A DNA stretch of 56,624 bases. Source: an uncultured Prevotellaceae bacterium (GTDB lineage Bacteria > Bacteroidota > Bacteroidia > Bacteroidales > Bacteroidaceae). Shown one piece after another: positions 36,477 through 46,000 of this stretch. The number at the start of each line of letters is the position of its first letter. Positions within the stretch are counted from its first letter, which is position 1. Made by a program: the position numbers and the translations under genes. The stretch is taken from assembly GCA_900316445.1 (NCBI GenBank), contig ONCZ01000053.1, positions 1-56,624 on the forward strand, in the 5' to 3' direction. A model generated the notes under the pieces. It did not search any database. It had not been told where the DNA came from and saw only the letters and a program-made list of their open reading frames with translations.

Positions 36477-38984
36477 TTATTTCTTCTTGTTGTTTTCTTT
36501 TTCATCCTCTTCTGGAATCGTGAAGTCGAGCGGGTGCTCCACGATTTCATTGGTGAGGGCAAAATCCCACACGTCCTGCACGTTCTCCACATAGTGGAAT
36601 GTCACCCCCTTCAGATAGACATCGGGAATCTCATTGATGTCCTTTTCGTTCTCACGGCACATCACGATATCCGTAATGCCAGCCCGCTTGGCAGCAAGGA
36701 TCTTCTCCTTGATACCACCTACAGGGAGTACCTTTCCGCGAAGGGTGATTTCACCCGTCATCGCCGTGTTCTTACGCACCTTCCGCTGGGTGAGGGCAGA
36801 GGCGATGGAGGTGGCGATGGTGATACCTGCCGACGGTCCGTCCTTCGGTGTCGCTCCTTCTGGCACGTGGATATGGATGTTCCAGTTGTCGAAGATGCGG
36901 TAGTCAATATTCAGCTTTTCGGCATGGGCCTTCACATACTCCAGCGCCAGAATGGCACTCTCCTTCATCACATCACCCAAGTTACCAGTCAGCGTGAGCT
37001 TCGCACCCTTGCCCTTCGAGAGCGAAGTCTCGATGAAGAGGATCTCACCGCCGACACTCGTCCAGGCCAGACCTGTGACGACGCCTGCATAGTCGTTGCC
37101 CTGATAGATATCGCGATAGAATGGGGGCTTTCCTAACAGATCCTCAATCTCCGTAGGCGTGATCTTCTGATAGCGGTTGCTTTCCCCTCCTGAGTAGGAG
37201 GGGTCAGGGGTGGTCTGATCCGCCTCCATCTGCCTCTTAAATGCAATCTTACGGAGCGCCTTATCTATCTGCTTCTCCAACTGCCTGACGCCACTCTCCC
37301 TCGTATATCGCTCAATAATCATCTCAATAGCCGCCTTGTTGAATGTCGGTTTCAGACTGCGCGTCTTCAGACCTGTATTCTCCAGCTCACGAGGTATCAA
37401 GTGTCGCTTCGCGATTTCGTACTTTTCCTCTGTGATATAGCCACTTACCTCTATCACCTCCATACGGTCGAGTAGGGGACGGGGAATGGTGCTGAGGTTA
37501 TTCGCCGTGGCGATGAAGAGCACCTTCGACAGGTCGTAGTCCACATCGAGATAGTTATCGTGGAAGGCGTTGTTCTGTTCAGGGTCGAGCACTTCAAGCA
37601 GGGCGGAGGCAGGATCGCCGTTGTGCGTCATCTGCGTTACCTTGTCGATTTCATCGAGGATAAACACGGGATTACTCGAGCCGGCTTTCTGGATGCTCTT
37701 GATGATACGTCCCGGCATGGCACCGATATACGTACGGCGGTGACCACGGATCTCCGCCTCGTCGTGCAGGCCACCCAACGACATACGCACATACTTGCGT
37801 TTCATAGCCGAGGCGATGCTCTTGCCCAGCGAGGTCTTACCGACACCCGGAGGACCATAGAGGCAGATGATCGGACTCTTCAGGTCACCCCTCAGAGCCA
37901 GCACAGCCATATATTCGAGGATGCGCTCTTTCACCTTCTCCATACCGTAGTGGTCCTGATCGAGGATCTTCTGCGCACGTTTCAGGTTCAGGTCGTCCTG
38001 TGTGTATTCGCCCCAAGGCAGACTGACGAAGGTCTGCAGATAGTTCAACTGCACGTTGAAATCGGGACTCTGCGGATTCAGGTTGTCCAACTTGTCGGCC
38101 TCCTTATAGAACACCTTGCTCACCTCATACGGCCATTTCTTTCCTTCGGCCTTGCGCAGCAGTTCGCGCTTCTCGGGTGTCGACTCGCCATTGCCCATCT
38201 CTGCCTGCAGGTTCTTGATCTGCTGCTGGAGGAAGTAGTTACGCTGCTGCTCGTCGATGTCCTCACGCGTCTTGTTGCGGATGTCGGCCTTCAGGTTCTG
38301 GAGGTTGATCTCACGGTTCAGGATCTTCATCACGCTGAACAGGCGCTCCTTCACGTGTTCCATTTCCAGCAGGGCCATCTTCTCCTTCACGGGGAACGGC
38401 ATATTCGAACACACGAAGTTCAGGGCCATCACGTTGTTGGAGATGTTCTTCACGGCGAACGTTGCCTCGTCAGGAATGTCCTCGCTGACATTGATATACT
38501 GGTTCACCATATTGCGGAGATCGTCGATGGCCGTCTTGAACTCACGGTCTTTCTTCTCCGGCTCGATGTCTTCCAACTGTTCTACGATTCCTTCGAGATA
38601 GGGAGTGGTCTTCACGATCTTATCCAGACGGAAACGACCCAAGGCCTGGATGATGGTGGTCAGGTTGCCATTGGGCAGCGTCAACTGTTTCATCACCTTG
38701 CCATAGACACCGATCTCGTAGAGATCCTCCTGCAGGGGGAAGTCCACATCTGGGTCACGCTGACAAACAATACCGATGACTTGGCCTGTTTTCTCGGCTT
38801 TCTGCACTAATTTCTTACTCGAATCACGGCCGATGAGGATAGGGGAGACCACCCCTGGGAACAACACAAGGTTTCTCACGGCGAGGATAGGTACCGCCTG
38901 GGGTACCTGCACGTTGAGCAGGTCTTTCAGGTCTCCGTCAACGTCTGCAATCATCTGAAATGCGTTATTATTCTGATTACTCAT
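36477..38984 (-). CDS. lon: ATP-dependent protease Lon
   Basis: An 835-residue LonA protease: N-terminal substrate domain ([19 protein letters not shown]), coiled coil, AAA+ ATPase with [15 protein letters not shown], and a protease domain with the S718-K761 dyad (DGPSAG and GGIKEK). Residues about 588-601 ([12 protein letters not shown]) are encoded by an interspersed palindromic DNA repeat inserted in frame just before the protease domain. It heads a likely lon-tgt-lptF/G-rhlE-ispE run on the minus strand. Confidence 0.96.
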   Translation of the reverse strand: MSNQNNNAFQMIADVDGDLKDLLNVQVPQAVPILAVRNLVLFPGVVSPILIGRDSSKKLVQKAEKTGQVIGIVCQRDPDVDFPLQEDLYEIGVYGKVMKQLTLPNGNLTTIIQALGRFRLDKIVKTTPYLEGIVEQLEDIEPEKKDREFKTAIDDLRNMVNQYINVSEDIPDEATFAVKNISNNVMALNFVCSNMPFPVKEKMALLEMEHVKERLFSVMKILNREINLQNLKADIRNKTREDIDEQQRNYFLQQQIKNLQAEMGNGESTPEKRELLRKAEGKKWPYEVSKVFYKEADKLDNLNPQSPDFNVQLNYLQTFVSLPWGEYTQDDLNLKRAQKILDQDHYGMEKVKERILEYMAVLALRGDLKSPIICLYGPPGVGKTSLGKSIASAMKRKYVRMSLGGLHDEAEIRGHRRTYIGAMPGRIIKSIQKAGSSNPVFILDEIDKVTQMTHNGDPASALLEVLDPEQNNAFHDNYLDVDYDLSKVLFIATANNLSTIPRPLLDRMEVIEVSGYITEEKYEIAKRHLIPRELENTGLKTRSLKPTFNKAAIEMIIERYTRESGVRQLEKQIDKALRKIAFKRQMEADQTTPDPSYSGGESNRYQKITPTEIEDLLGKPPFYRDIYQGNDYAGVVTGLAWTSVGGEILFIETSLSKGKGAKLTLTGNLGDVMKESAILALEYVKAHAEKLNIDYRIFDNWNIHIHVPEGATPKDGPSAGITIATSIASALTQRKVRKNTAMTGEITLRGKVLPVGGIKEKILAAKRAGITDIVMCRENEKDINEIPDVYLKGVTFHYVENVQDVWDFALTNEIVEHPLDFTIPEEDEKENNKKK
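37184..37220. repeat. 37-bp palindromic repeat inside lon
   Basis: Palindrome P1 (CCCCTCCTGAGTAGGAGGGG) plus TCAGGGGTGGTCTGATC on the plus strand. It differs at one base from the copy at 41336-41372 upstream of the HU-like gene. Within lon it is translated as part of [11 protein letters not shown]. Confidence 0.9.
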
Positions 38985-39023
38985 ATTTCTTTTATTTGCC
39001 TTATTATTCTAACAAATTGGCTG

Positions 39024-39031
39024 CAAAGATA
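39024..39031 (-). promoter_or_regulatory. -7 element of lon
   Basis: Minus strand TATCTTTG at 39031-39024, about 40 bases before the lon start. A -33 match is not clear. Confidence 0.6.
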
Positions 39032-39106
39032 CGAAAAAAGCCACAGATTCCACCTATTTATATTATTAATCTGTGTTAATCCACGCATTCTATGACTTAA
39101 AATAAG

Positions 39107-39114
39107 TATCTTTG
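39107..39114 (+). promoter_or_regulatory. -7 element of trmN6
   Basis: TATCTTTG at 39107-39114, ten bases before ATG 39125, which implies a very short leader. No -33 match at the right distance. Confidence 0.6.
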
Positions 39115-39124
39115 CAGACTGAAA

Positions 39125-39835
39125 ATGGCAAACGGATACTTCCAGTTCAAACAATTCACCGTCCATCAGCAGCATTGTGCGATGAAAGTCGGCACCGATG
39201 GAACCCTCCTGGGAGCCTGGGCTTTAGCGTCTGCCGGACCATGCCGTGTGCTCGACGTCGGCACAGGCACAGGACTCATCGCCCTGATGATGGCTCAGCG
39301 CTATCCAGAGGCTCAGGTCATCGCCATCGACATCGATGAAAAGGCGGTCTTTCAGGCTCGGGAGAATGTCCTGACATCGCCTTTTGACGATCGGATTCAG
39401 GTCTTGGAGGCTGATGTCCAGACATTTGAGGATTCGGAAAAGTTCGATTCCATCGTCTGCAATCCGCCCTTTTTCGAGGATTCTCTCGTCTGTCCTGATC
39501 CCCAGCGCACGGAGGCAAGGCATACCGTCTCGTTGGGTTATCGCCAGCTGGTGGAGTCCGCCTTCAGACTGTTGAAAGAAGACGGTCGATTCTCGGTCAT
39601 CATTCCAGCCGACTGCCGTTCGCGTCTGGAGAGCGAGGCACACCTCAGAGGGTTCTTCATCAGCCGTCTCTGCAGCGTTCAGACCACGCCCAAGAAATCT
39701 CCAAAGCGTTACATGATTGAATTTGCGAAACATCCTGTCAATGAGATTGATATCACTCATGGAGTACTCGAATCTTCGCCCCAAATCAGGAGCGATTGGT
39801 ATCGGGAACTGACTCAAGAATTCTACATCAAATGA
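39125..39835 (+). CDS. trmN6: tRNA1(Val) A37 N6-methyltransferase
   Basis: A 236-residue class I SAM methyltransferase. FKQFTVHQQHCAMKVGTDGTLLGAW at the N-terminus, SAM motif LDVGTGTGLIALMM, and catalytic NPPFF (about 116-120) are those of YfiC/TrmN6. The stop overlaps the next start by four bases (ATGA). Confidence 0.93.
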   Translation: MANGYFQFKQFTVHQQHCAMKVGTDGTLLGAWALASAGPCRVLDVGTGTGLIALMMAQRYPEAQVIAIDIDEKAVFQARENVLTSPFDDRIQVLEADVQTFEDSEKFDSIVCNPPFFEDSLVCPDPQRTEARHTVSLGYRQLVESAFRLLKEDGRFSVIIPADCRSRLESEAHLRGFFISRLCSVQTTPKKSPKRYMIEFAKHPVNEIDITHGVLESSPQIRSDWYRELTQEFYIK

Positions 39836-40668
39836 AGACAACCATCATACAACTTGACATCGAGTGGGGTAGTCCCCTTGCGAACATTCGTCGTGTGGAG
39901 CGCCTTATGGCCGAAGCCCCAGGCAGCGACCTCTACGTACTGCCCGAAATGTGGAGCACCGGCTTTGCCACAGAACCCGATGGAATCGCCGAATCCGAAT
40001 CCACCAGTGTCTCCTTGTCCTGGATGCGCACCACCGCCCGCCGCCTAAACTGCGCCATCTCCGGCAGTTTAGCCATCTCTCTAAGTAATCATAATTCTTG
40101 CGTCCCTTCGGTAGCAAGCGAGCAAAGCTCGAGCGCTCAATTCTCAATTCTCAGTTCTCAATTCTTCGTCAACCGTCATTATTTCATCGACGGCCGTTCT
40201 GGCAGCGAGACATATTATGATAAACACCATCTCTTTACTTACGGCCACGAAGACCGTTACTATCAGCCCGGTTCGTCCCATTCCATCGTGGAATACTGTG
40301 GTTTCCGCATCCTGCTGCTGACCTGTTACGACCTGCGTTTCCCCGTCTGGAGCCGTTATTCTGACGCCTTGGCCTACGATGCCATCATTGCCGTGGCGAA
40401 CTGGCCCGAGAGTCGTCAGAATGCCTGGCAGATTCTCACACGAGCCCGTGCGATGGAGAATCAGGCCTATCTCATCGGCTGCAACCGTGTGGGCGATGAC
40501 AAGTATTCTCATTACCGTGGCCAGAGTGCGATTATCAGTCCCATCGGCAAGACGCTCGCCTCATGCCAGCCAAATAAAGAGCAGACCGTTTCCTTCACTC
40601 TCGATCTGGAAACAGTCTGCCATCAACGTTCAAAATTCAAGGTTCTCGACGACCGCGATATCCGGTAA
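39832..40668 (+). CDS. Nitrilase-family amidohydrolase (omega-amidase-like)
   Basis: A 278-residue carbon-nitrogen hydrolase. The catalytic triad is visible as Glu in LPEMWSTGF, Lys in YDKHHLF and Cys in LLTCYDLRFPVW. Closest in pattern are omega-amidases acting on alpha-keto-glutaramate. Start 39832 overlaps the trmN6 stop. Residues about 87-114 (NSCVPSVASEQSSSAQFSIL) are encoded by repeat DNA also found between galE and ispE, followed by TCAATTCT tandem repeats. This is an in-frame insertion in a surface loop before FVNRHYFID. Confidence 0.88.
   Translation: MKTTIIQLDIEWGSPLANIRRVERLMAEAPGSDLYVLPEMWSTGFATEPDGIAESESTSVSLSWMRTTARRLNCAISGSLAISLSNHNSCVPSVASEQSSSAQFSILSSQFFVNRHYFIDGRSGSETYYDKHHLFTYGHEDRYYQPGSSHSIVEYCGFRILLLTCYDLRFPVWSRYSDALAYDAIIAVANWPESRQNAWQILTRARAMENQAYLIGCNRVGDDKYSHYRGQSAIISPIGKTLASCQPNKEQTVSFTLDLETVCHQRSKFKVLDDRDIR
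40091..40172. repeat. Repeat insertion inside the nitrilase gene
   Basis: 40091-40139 carries ATAATTCTTGC, GTAGCAAGCG and CGAGCGCTCA in the order seen in the core of the composite repeat at 31636-31688. 40138-40172 is a TCAATTCTCAATTC tandem run. Total length keeps the reading frame. Confidence 0.8.
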
Positions 40669-40674
40669 TCTCTT

Positions 40675-40778
40675 CCCCTCCTAAGTTAGGAGGGGTTAGG
40701 GGTGGTCTGAACAACGGCTGATGCCAGAAGACATTCGCTTCTTCAGACCCCCTCTAGCTCCCCCTTACTAAGGGGGAG
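40675..40778. repeat. Composite palindromic repeat after the nitrilase gene
   Basis: P1 plus TTAGGGGTGGTCTGAAC (40675-40712), a ~30-base core, then TTCAGACCCCCTCTAGCTCC and P2 (to 40778). It has the same layout as 31603-31721. P1 and P2 are independent hairpins; the flanks GGTCTGAAC and TTCAGACC also pair. Confidence 0.9.
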
Positions 40779-40780
40779 AA

Positions 40781-41265
40781 TTAGTTACCGCCGCCTCCGG
40801 AATTGTCTGCCTGGGGTGCGAGCACGTAGCTGATCGGTGTCTTCTTCTGGAAGCGCTTTTTCTTGCCACCGATGGTGCGAACCTCGCTCTCCACCACGTA
40901 GCCCCATTCGAAGACGCACTCTTTCTTCAGCGCACGCGAGGTGAGCTGCTCACCCTTCGTGTTCTCGGGCGTGAAGTTGATGCGGATGCCGTTGATCATC
41001 GCGTCGGCACCACCGGCCACGGCCGTCTCGATGTCGTTCTTGCCGTTGCCCTGACCAGTACGAGGCACTTCACCATTTCGCCCAGCACCAGGTTGCACAT
41101 CTCCTCAGAGGAGATTTTACCGTGCTCCATCATGTGTTTTGCCAGACCCTTCAGGTTCAAGGGTTCCTTGGCGTCGACCTCGGCGAAGTACTTACCGAAG
41201 GCCGTTGAGTCATCATTCGTGTTCTGACGAAGGTTGATGACCATTGGAATGTTAGATCTTGCCAT
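40781..41265 (-). pseudogene. HU-like DNA-binding protein gene with an internal frame break
   Basis: From ATG 41265 the frame reads MARSNIPMVINLRQNTNDDS to NLVLGEMVKC, typical of the Bacteroidetes HU-related family. It then leaves the family at about 41062. Another frame continues GQGNGKNDIETAVAGGADAM through INGIRINFTPENTKGEQLTS to the stop at 40781. The segment expected in between (about 20 residues with a GxGTF-like turn) is absent, so an out-of-frame deletion of roughly 60 bp is inferred. It heads the minus-strand HU end of the accessory region and has its own promoter. Sequence error is possible. Confidence 0.8.
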
Positions 41266-41335
41266 ACTGTTTAATTTTTTATGGTATTAAATTATTATGC
41301 CAGGAATTACTCCGAGTCGCTGGCTCTCGCTTGTT

Positions 41336-41372
41336 CCCCTCCTGAGTAGGAGGGGTCTGGGGTGGTCTGATC
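41336..41372. repeat. 37-bp palindromic repeat in the HU-like gene leader
   Basis: P1 plus TCTGGGGTGGTCTGATC, 36 of 37 bases equal to the copy inside lon. It lies between the predicted promoter and the start codon, so it would be transcribed as a hairpin in the leader. Confidence 0.9.
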
Positions 41373-41414
41373 ATGCTCTACTGCCGTCTTTCCTTTCCCC
41401 TTGTTTTCTGCCTA

Positions 41415-41446
41415 CAAAGTTACAACTTTTTTCTGAATTACGCAAG
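41415..41446 (-). promoter_or_regulatory. Promoter of the HU-like gene
   Basis: Minus strand CTTG (41446-41443), 20 bases, TAACTTTG (41422-41415). Confidence 0.75.
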
Positions 41447-41508
41447 CATTTTGCCAATTATTTTTGTTAAATAATATCAACAAAATCTCACAAGGTGTTC
41501 ACAAGGGG

Positions 41509-41961
41509 TCAGACCCTTTGTGAGGTAGTATAGTACCCGATCCGGACATAGTGACGTGGTGCTGCGAAAGGGTTCCAAGAGATATGGAGCCAGCCGTTTC
41601 CTGTCAGGAGTTGGTCAGTATATTCCCAAGACTTGAAGAAATCGACCAAGTGCTGGAACTGCGATGGATCTTTCGGGCGGATGTCGGCGGCTTGACCAAG
41701 CAGGTGCTGAGAATTTTTGACGCCTCCTACCTTGCGATTGACAGCCTCATTCCGATAGCCCGAGTTGATGATGATGGGGCCAACAATCAGCCTTGCCGGT
41801 TCCAGCAGCTGATGACAGCCGTAGGGCAGATTTACAACATCTTGCATCGACGGGATGTTCTCTGGGTATTTACCAAAATTGAGAAATTCGCCCAGCTTAA
41901 AATGAGGCGAAAGTCTCACATTATTATAATTCATGATCTTTCGTGTTTCATTCATGGTCAT
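41509..41961 (-). CDS. Peptidase M15A-type D,D-carboxypeptidase/endolysin-like
   Basis: A 150-residue protein with the M15_3 pattern: SPHFKLGEFL, SGYRNEAVNRKVGG (67-80), zinc ligands H86, D93 (HLLGQAADI) and H126 (WLHISW). No signal peptide is seen, as in phage-like lysins. It is one of the usual companions of HU-like and smalltalk genes in Bacteroidales. It begins five bases after the preceding membrane-protein gene. Confidence 0.88.
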   Translation of the reverse strand: MTMNETRKIMNYNNVRLSPHFKLGEFLNFGKYPENIPSMQDVVNLPYGCHQLLEPARLIVGPIIINSGYRNEAVNRKVGGVKNSQHLLGQAADIRPKDPSQFQHLVDFFKSWEYTDQLLTGNGWLHISWNPFAAPRHYVRIGYYTTSQRV

Positions 41962-41966
41962 TCGTG

Positions 41967-42188
41967 TTAAGATTGTTTTTCGTGATAATGCTTATTAATG
42001 ATTCTAATGTACTGATCCAGTCCGAAGATCGACCCTGCCAGCAAAAACGACTGCGCCACATAATACAGCAACCCGCCTGCCACATCGTCGATATGGACTA
42101 CCTGATACGCCACGAGCGCGATACTGCTCACGATGAGCAATACCGCACAGGCGTACTGAGAGATCTTAAAGCCTTTCTGGTTTTCCAT
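41967..42188 (-). CDS. Small two-helix membrane protein
   Basis: A 73-residue protein with hydrophobic segments at about 10-30 and 38-58 and a charged C-terminus (YIRIINKHYHEKQS). Its position before an M15 endolysin-like gene would suit a holin or spanin-like role, but there is no sequence support for that. It starts three bases after the smalltalk stop. Confidence 0.65.
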   Translation of the reverse strand: MENQKGFKISQYACAVLLIVSSIALVAYQVVHIDDVAGGLLYYVAQSFLLAGSIFGLDQYIRIINKHYHEKQS

Positions 42189-42191
42189 GGC

Positions 42192-42278
42192 CTAAAGCAT
42201 CGCTTCTCCTGCTGCACCAAGAATGGCAGCGATAACATAACTGATCACCTGAAGGATCGTTCTAACTGTTTTACTCAT
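42192..42278 (-). CDS. smalltalk protein
   Basis: A 28-residue hydrophobic peptide (MSKTVRTILQVISYVIAAIL, then GAAGEAML). This is the pattern of the Bacteroidales 'smalltalk' family, recurrently found with HU-like and amidase/peptidase genes; no function is known. It is too short for standard ORF calling. ATG 42278 follows a consensus promoter by about 70 bases. Confidence 0.85.
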   Translation of the reverse strand: MSKTVRTILQVISYVIAAILGAAGEAML

Positions 42279-42349
42279 AATTTTACATGTTTTAAATGGT
42301 GAATAATTAGGGTTATTTATATAGCTCATATAGAACTTTTATCTGCCTA

Positions 42350-42381
42350 CAAAGTTAAGAAAAATATCCGAGATCACCAAA
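42350..42381 (-). promoter_or_regulatory. Promoter of the smalltalk/membrane/M15 operon
   Basis: Minus strand TTTG (42381-42378), 20 bases, TAACTTTG (42357-42350). Confidence 0.85.
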
Positions 42382-42431
42382 TAGATTCTCAATTATTTTC
42401 TAAAAAAAACGGGCATGAATCTGGATTGCTA

Positions 42432-42570
42432 CAAAAAGGAACTCCGCTCAAATGGCCTTGCTTGCCGGACCAACCGGGGCTATCCATCTGAAGCGGAGGT
42501 TAAAAGTGCTTCTATTTACATAAGTCGCTTGCCAGACCAACTGGGGCTCTTATCCTAATAGGTTCCTTTC
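42432..42570 (-). ncRNA. Candidate small RNA with twin GGTTGGTCCGGC motifs
   Basis: On the minus strand a -7 box TAATTTTG (42584-42577) is followed by two copies of a 22-base motif (42549-42528 and 42471-42450; AGCCCC, A/G, GTTGGTC, T/C, GGCAAGC). In both copies the hairpin pairs, and the change CCGG to CCAG is compensated by CCGG to CTGG. The second copy sits in a long stem (AACCTCCGCT with AGCGGAGTT) that ends in TTTTT at 42437-42433, like a terminator. No protein is evident. The transcript is predicted, not known. Confidence 0.5.
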
Positions 42571-42647
42571 ACGCTGCAAAATTACGACTTTCTTCTGAAC
42601 AAACAATCTGTTTCCATACTTTTTTTAATAAAAAAGCGATAAATCCT

Positions 42648-42677
42648 TTTGGTTATCGAAATCTTTTTGTACTTTTG
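42648..42677 (+). promoter_or_regulatory. Promoter upstream of the structured leader RNA
   Basis: TTTG (42648-42651), 18 bases, TACTTTTG (42670-42677). Start of transcription is expected near 42684. Confidence 0.8.
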
Positions 42678-42683
42678 CAATCA

Positions 42684-42988
42684 AGTATTGGCTAATCGTC
42701 GTGACACGTTTGAATCCTCTTTACGCAAGAGGGCGACGTAAGCGGGAGTTGCGGCTGTCTAAACGGTCACAATTCAGCGAGCCTCAGAGGAGGTGCCGAT
42801 GCGATTTTTGTTGGAATAATCATAGCGTTAGTGCTATATTCGGTAGTGTCCCTGAACCTAGCAACTTCACAGACATATACGAAACGAATAAGTGCCAACG
42901 TCTGCGCGATAGCGTAGACTGGACTTATCTTCGTATATGGGTTTTGCTAGGACCTTGGGACATTGATGAGCGCCAATCTGCGCTTTTT
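42684..42988 (+). ncRNA. Candidate ~305-nt structured RNA upstream of the helicase gene
   Basis: Nested pairings support an RNA gene. A 5' domain closes with GTGAC/GTCAC (42701-42705/42766-42770) and CGTTT/AAACG and holds CCTCTT/AAGAGG. ATAGC/GCTAT forms a small hairpin at 42822-42837. The long central arm pairs TGTCCC/GGGACA (42847-42852/42957-42962), CCTAGCAA/TTGCTAGG (42857-42864/42944-42951), ATATACGAA/TTCGTATAT (42875-42883/42930-42938) and ATAAGT.../...ACTTAT (42888/42928). A terminator ends it at 42988. The 110-codon frame across it lacks protein character. After the terminator two more hairpins (42999-43016 and 43030-43054) precede ATG 43064. No known RNA family was recognised. Confidence 0.65.
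42969..42988 (+). terminator. Terminator of the candidate RNA
   Basis: AGCGC-CAATCT-GCGCT followed by TTTT. If efficient it separates the RNA from the helicase gene; if leaky it acts as an attenuator. Confidence 0.75.
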
Positions 42989-43063
42989 CGTGTCCTGAGG
43001 TCTTATCGCATAGACCCATTTTCTCCGAGATAGTCCTTTCGCTCCTAAGACTATAGCGTAGAT

Positions 43064-46000
43064 ATGGCAGACATACCTATTTCTTCCCATTTCTTTACTA
43101 ACAGGGATGGGAACACGTTGATGAAGGAGTTTGAGGGTATCCTTGCTAACAACCCTCAAGTGAAGAACCTTGATGCTGTCGTGGGCTTTCTCCGGGCATC
43201 GGGCTATTTTTCCTTGCGGCCTTTCCTCGATGGTATCAATAAGGTTCGCATTCTGATTGGCATCGATGTTGATAAATACATTGCAAAAGCCAACCAGAAA
43301 GGCGAATTGTTCTTTGGTGCAGAGGAAGAAGTAAAAGAAGAATGCCTCAGGCTGTTAAAAGAAGACATAGAACAGTCACACTACACCAAAAAGGTGGAGG
43401 ACGGTATGCTCCAGATGGTTCAAGATCTGGTTGATGGAAAACTGGAGTTGCGTGCCCATCCTTCGAAAAAGATTCATGCCAAGCTCTATATTCTCTATCC
43501 GGATAATTACAACCGGCATTGCTTTGGTGCTGCCATTACTGGTAGTAGCAATCTGAGTGGCAACGGATTGGGTATCAGCGAAGAAAAACAATACGAATTC
43601 AATGTCAAACTTGAGCGTTACGATGATGTGCAGTTTGCCAAAGACGAGTTTGAATTGCTATGGGAAGAAGCCAAGAATGTGCCAATCAACGCAGAAGACT
43701 ATCAAACCACTCTTGATAAGACCTACCTGAAAGGTGATGTAACACCTTACGAGCTCTACATTAAGATGCTCATGGAATATTTCAGCGACCGCGTGTTGGC
43801 TATCGACCAAGAAGATCCTTTCGACATGCCTACGGGTTATACCAAATACGACTATCAAGCAGATGCTGTCGTAGAGGGTTATCAGAAATTGCTTCGCTAT
43901 GACGGTTTCTTCCTGGCAGATGTGGTCGGTCTTGGTAAGACAGTTATTGCCACAATGATAGCTAAGAAATTCCTGATTGAGAATGGCCCTGAACATACAA
44001 AGATATTGGTGGTCTATCCGCCAGCCGTCGAGCAGAACTGGAAGACCACCTTCAAGGATTTCGGACTCGAAAAGTATACTTGTTTCGTAAGTAATGGCAG
44101 TCTATCCAAAGTGCTTGATGAAAGTAACTACGACGTTTGGAATGCTGACGAATACGACTTGGTATTGGTAGATGAGGCCCACAAATTCCGTAATCACACA
44201 ACAGGAACTTTCAACCAGCTGCAGGAAATCTGTAAGATGCCTCGTTTGGAAACGGGCTATATTCCTGGCTATAAGAAAAAGGTGATGCTGATTTCTGCTA
44301 CGCCCATGAACAATACGCCTGCAGATATTTATAATCAGATACTGATGTTCCAAGACCCTCGCCATTGCACCATTGACGGCGTCCCCAATCTGACAGCCTT
44401 CTTCTCTCCTTTAGTCGTTGAATTCCGTAAGTTCCGCAAGCAGGAGAATTTCGATTTGAAACAATTCAAGAAATTGGCAGAGAGGGTTCGTGACAGAGTG
44501 ATCAAGCCTCTTACCGTCCGCAGAACGAGAACAGATATCGAGGGCATCGCCCGATATAATAAAGATGCGAACGGATTCCCGAAGGTAGATAAGCCCGTCA
44601 AAAAGGACTATGAGTTGAACGACCATTTGGCAAATCTGTTTGAAGAGGCTATGAACATCCTCGACAAGAGACTGACCTATGCCCGCTATCAAGCCATTGC
44701 CTACCTGAAACCAGATGCTGCTCCTGGCCTGTATGATAATGCAGAGGTTATCAGCCGCAGTTTGGCAGGCATTCGTAAGAACGGCCTGGTAAAGCGTCTG
44801 GAAAGTAGTTTCTATGCTTTCAGTAAATCGCTCAAGGCATTCCGTCAGGCTAATGAGAATATGATAGACATGTGGGAGAATGATAAGATATATATTGCCC
44901 CCGACTTGGATATTAATGCACTTATAGAGGCTGGCTACAGCGAGGAAGAGATTGAACAGAAGATGAACGAGAAAGCGGAGGTGAATCCCAAGAACGCCTC
45001 CTTCAAACGAGAACACTTCAATGAAGAATACATAGACAAGTTGAGAACTGATCAAGAGCTTCTGGATAATATGTGGTTGGAGTGGGAATACATTAGCGAT
45101 GATGATGATTCGAAATTTGCCAAGTTTGAAGACCTACTAAAACATGAATTGTTTAAGAAAGACAAGAATCCGGAAGGGAAACTCGTCGTGTTCTCAGAAT
45201 CTGTCGATACGGTAGAATATCTGGAACGCCGAATTAATCGTAAGGATGTGCTTGTGATTTCTTCTAAGAACAGGAGTCAGCTTTTCAAGACCATTCGTGA
45301 GAACTTTGATGCTAACTGGAAAGAGAAGAAAGATGACTATAACATCATCCTCACCACAGACGTGTTGGCTGAGGGTGTGAACTTGCATCGCTCCAATATC
45401 ATCATCAACTACGATACACCCTGGAATAGTACCAGATTGATGCAGCGTATAGGTCGTGTGAATCGTATTGGTTCTAAGGCTGGCGTCATCCATAACTATG
45501 TTTTCTATCCCTCACGACAAGGTAATCAGGAAATCAAACTGAATCAGATAGCCCTAAGTAAGATTCAGACTTTCCACACCACTTTTGGTGAAGATAATCA
45601 GATCTATTCTACAGAGGAAATTATTGATCGCGACCTCGATAAACTCTTCAAGGAGAGTATCAAACGTGAACAGGAAGACCGCAATCTTGAATTGCCGTTC
45701 TACGAGGAACTGCGAGCACTCTATCAGCAGAACCGAAAGGAATATAAGCGTATTGAAAAACTATCATTGAGAAGCCGGACTGGTCGTGCGCCACGAGAAT
45801 TGGATGGTGTCACGCTGGCTGGCGATTCATTGGTATTTCTCAAAACCAACTTCCGCAAACTATTCTATCTGGTGAACGACCAGCAGACGCGCGAATTATC
45901 TGTACTCGATGCGTTGAACTACTTCAAGGCTACACCTGAAGAAAAGGCCGTGCCCAGACTGGAGCAACATCATGAACATGTGGAAAAAGCCCTGAATGCA

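Noticed and set aside
42450-42552. Possible CRISPR-like repeat pair
   Set aside because: Only two copies with internal changes, no further spacers and no cas genes; compensatory changes point to hairpins instead.
42684-42988. Retron msr-msd, RNase P RNA or tmRNA
   Set aside because: No reverse transcriptase gene is nearby, and the conserved core sequences of RNase P and tmRNA were not found.
42701-43033. 110-codon frame upstream of the helicase gene
   Set aside because: It overlaps the strongly paired RNA, has an arginine-rich, low-conservation look, and contains the terminator; base pairing explains the sequence better than coding.
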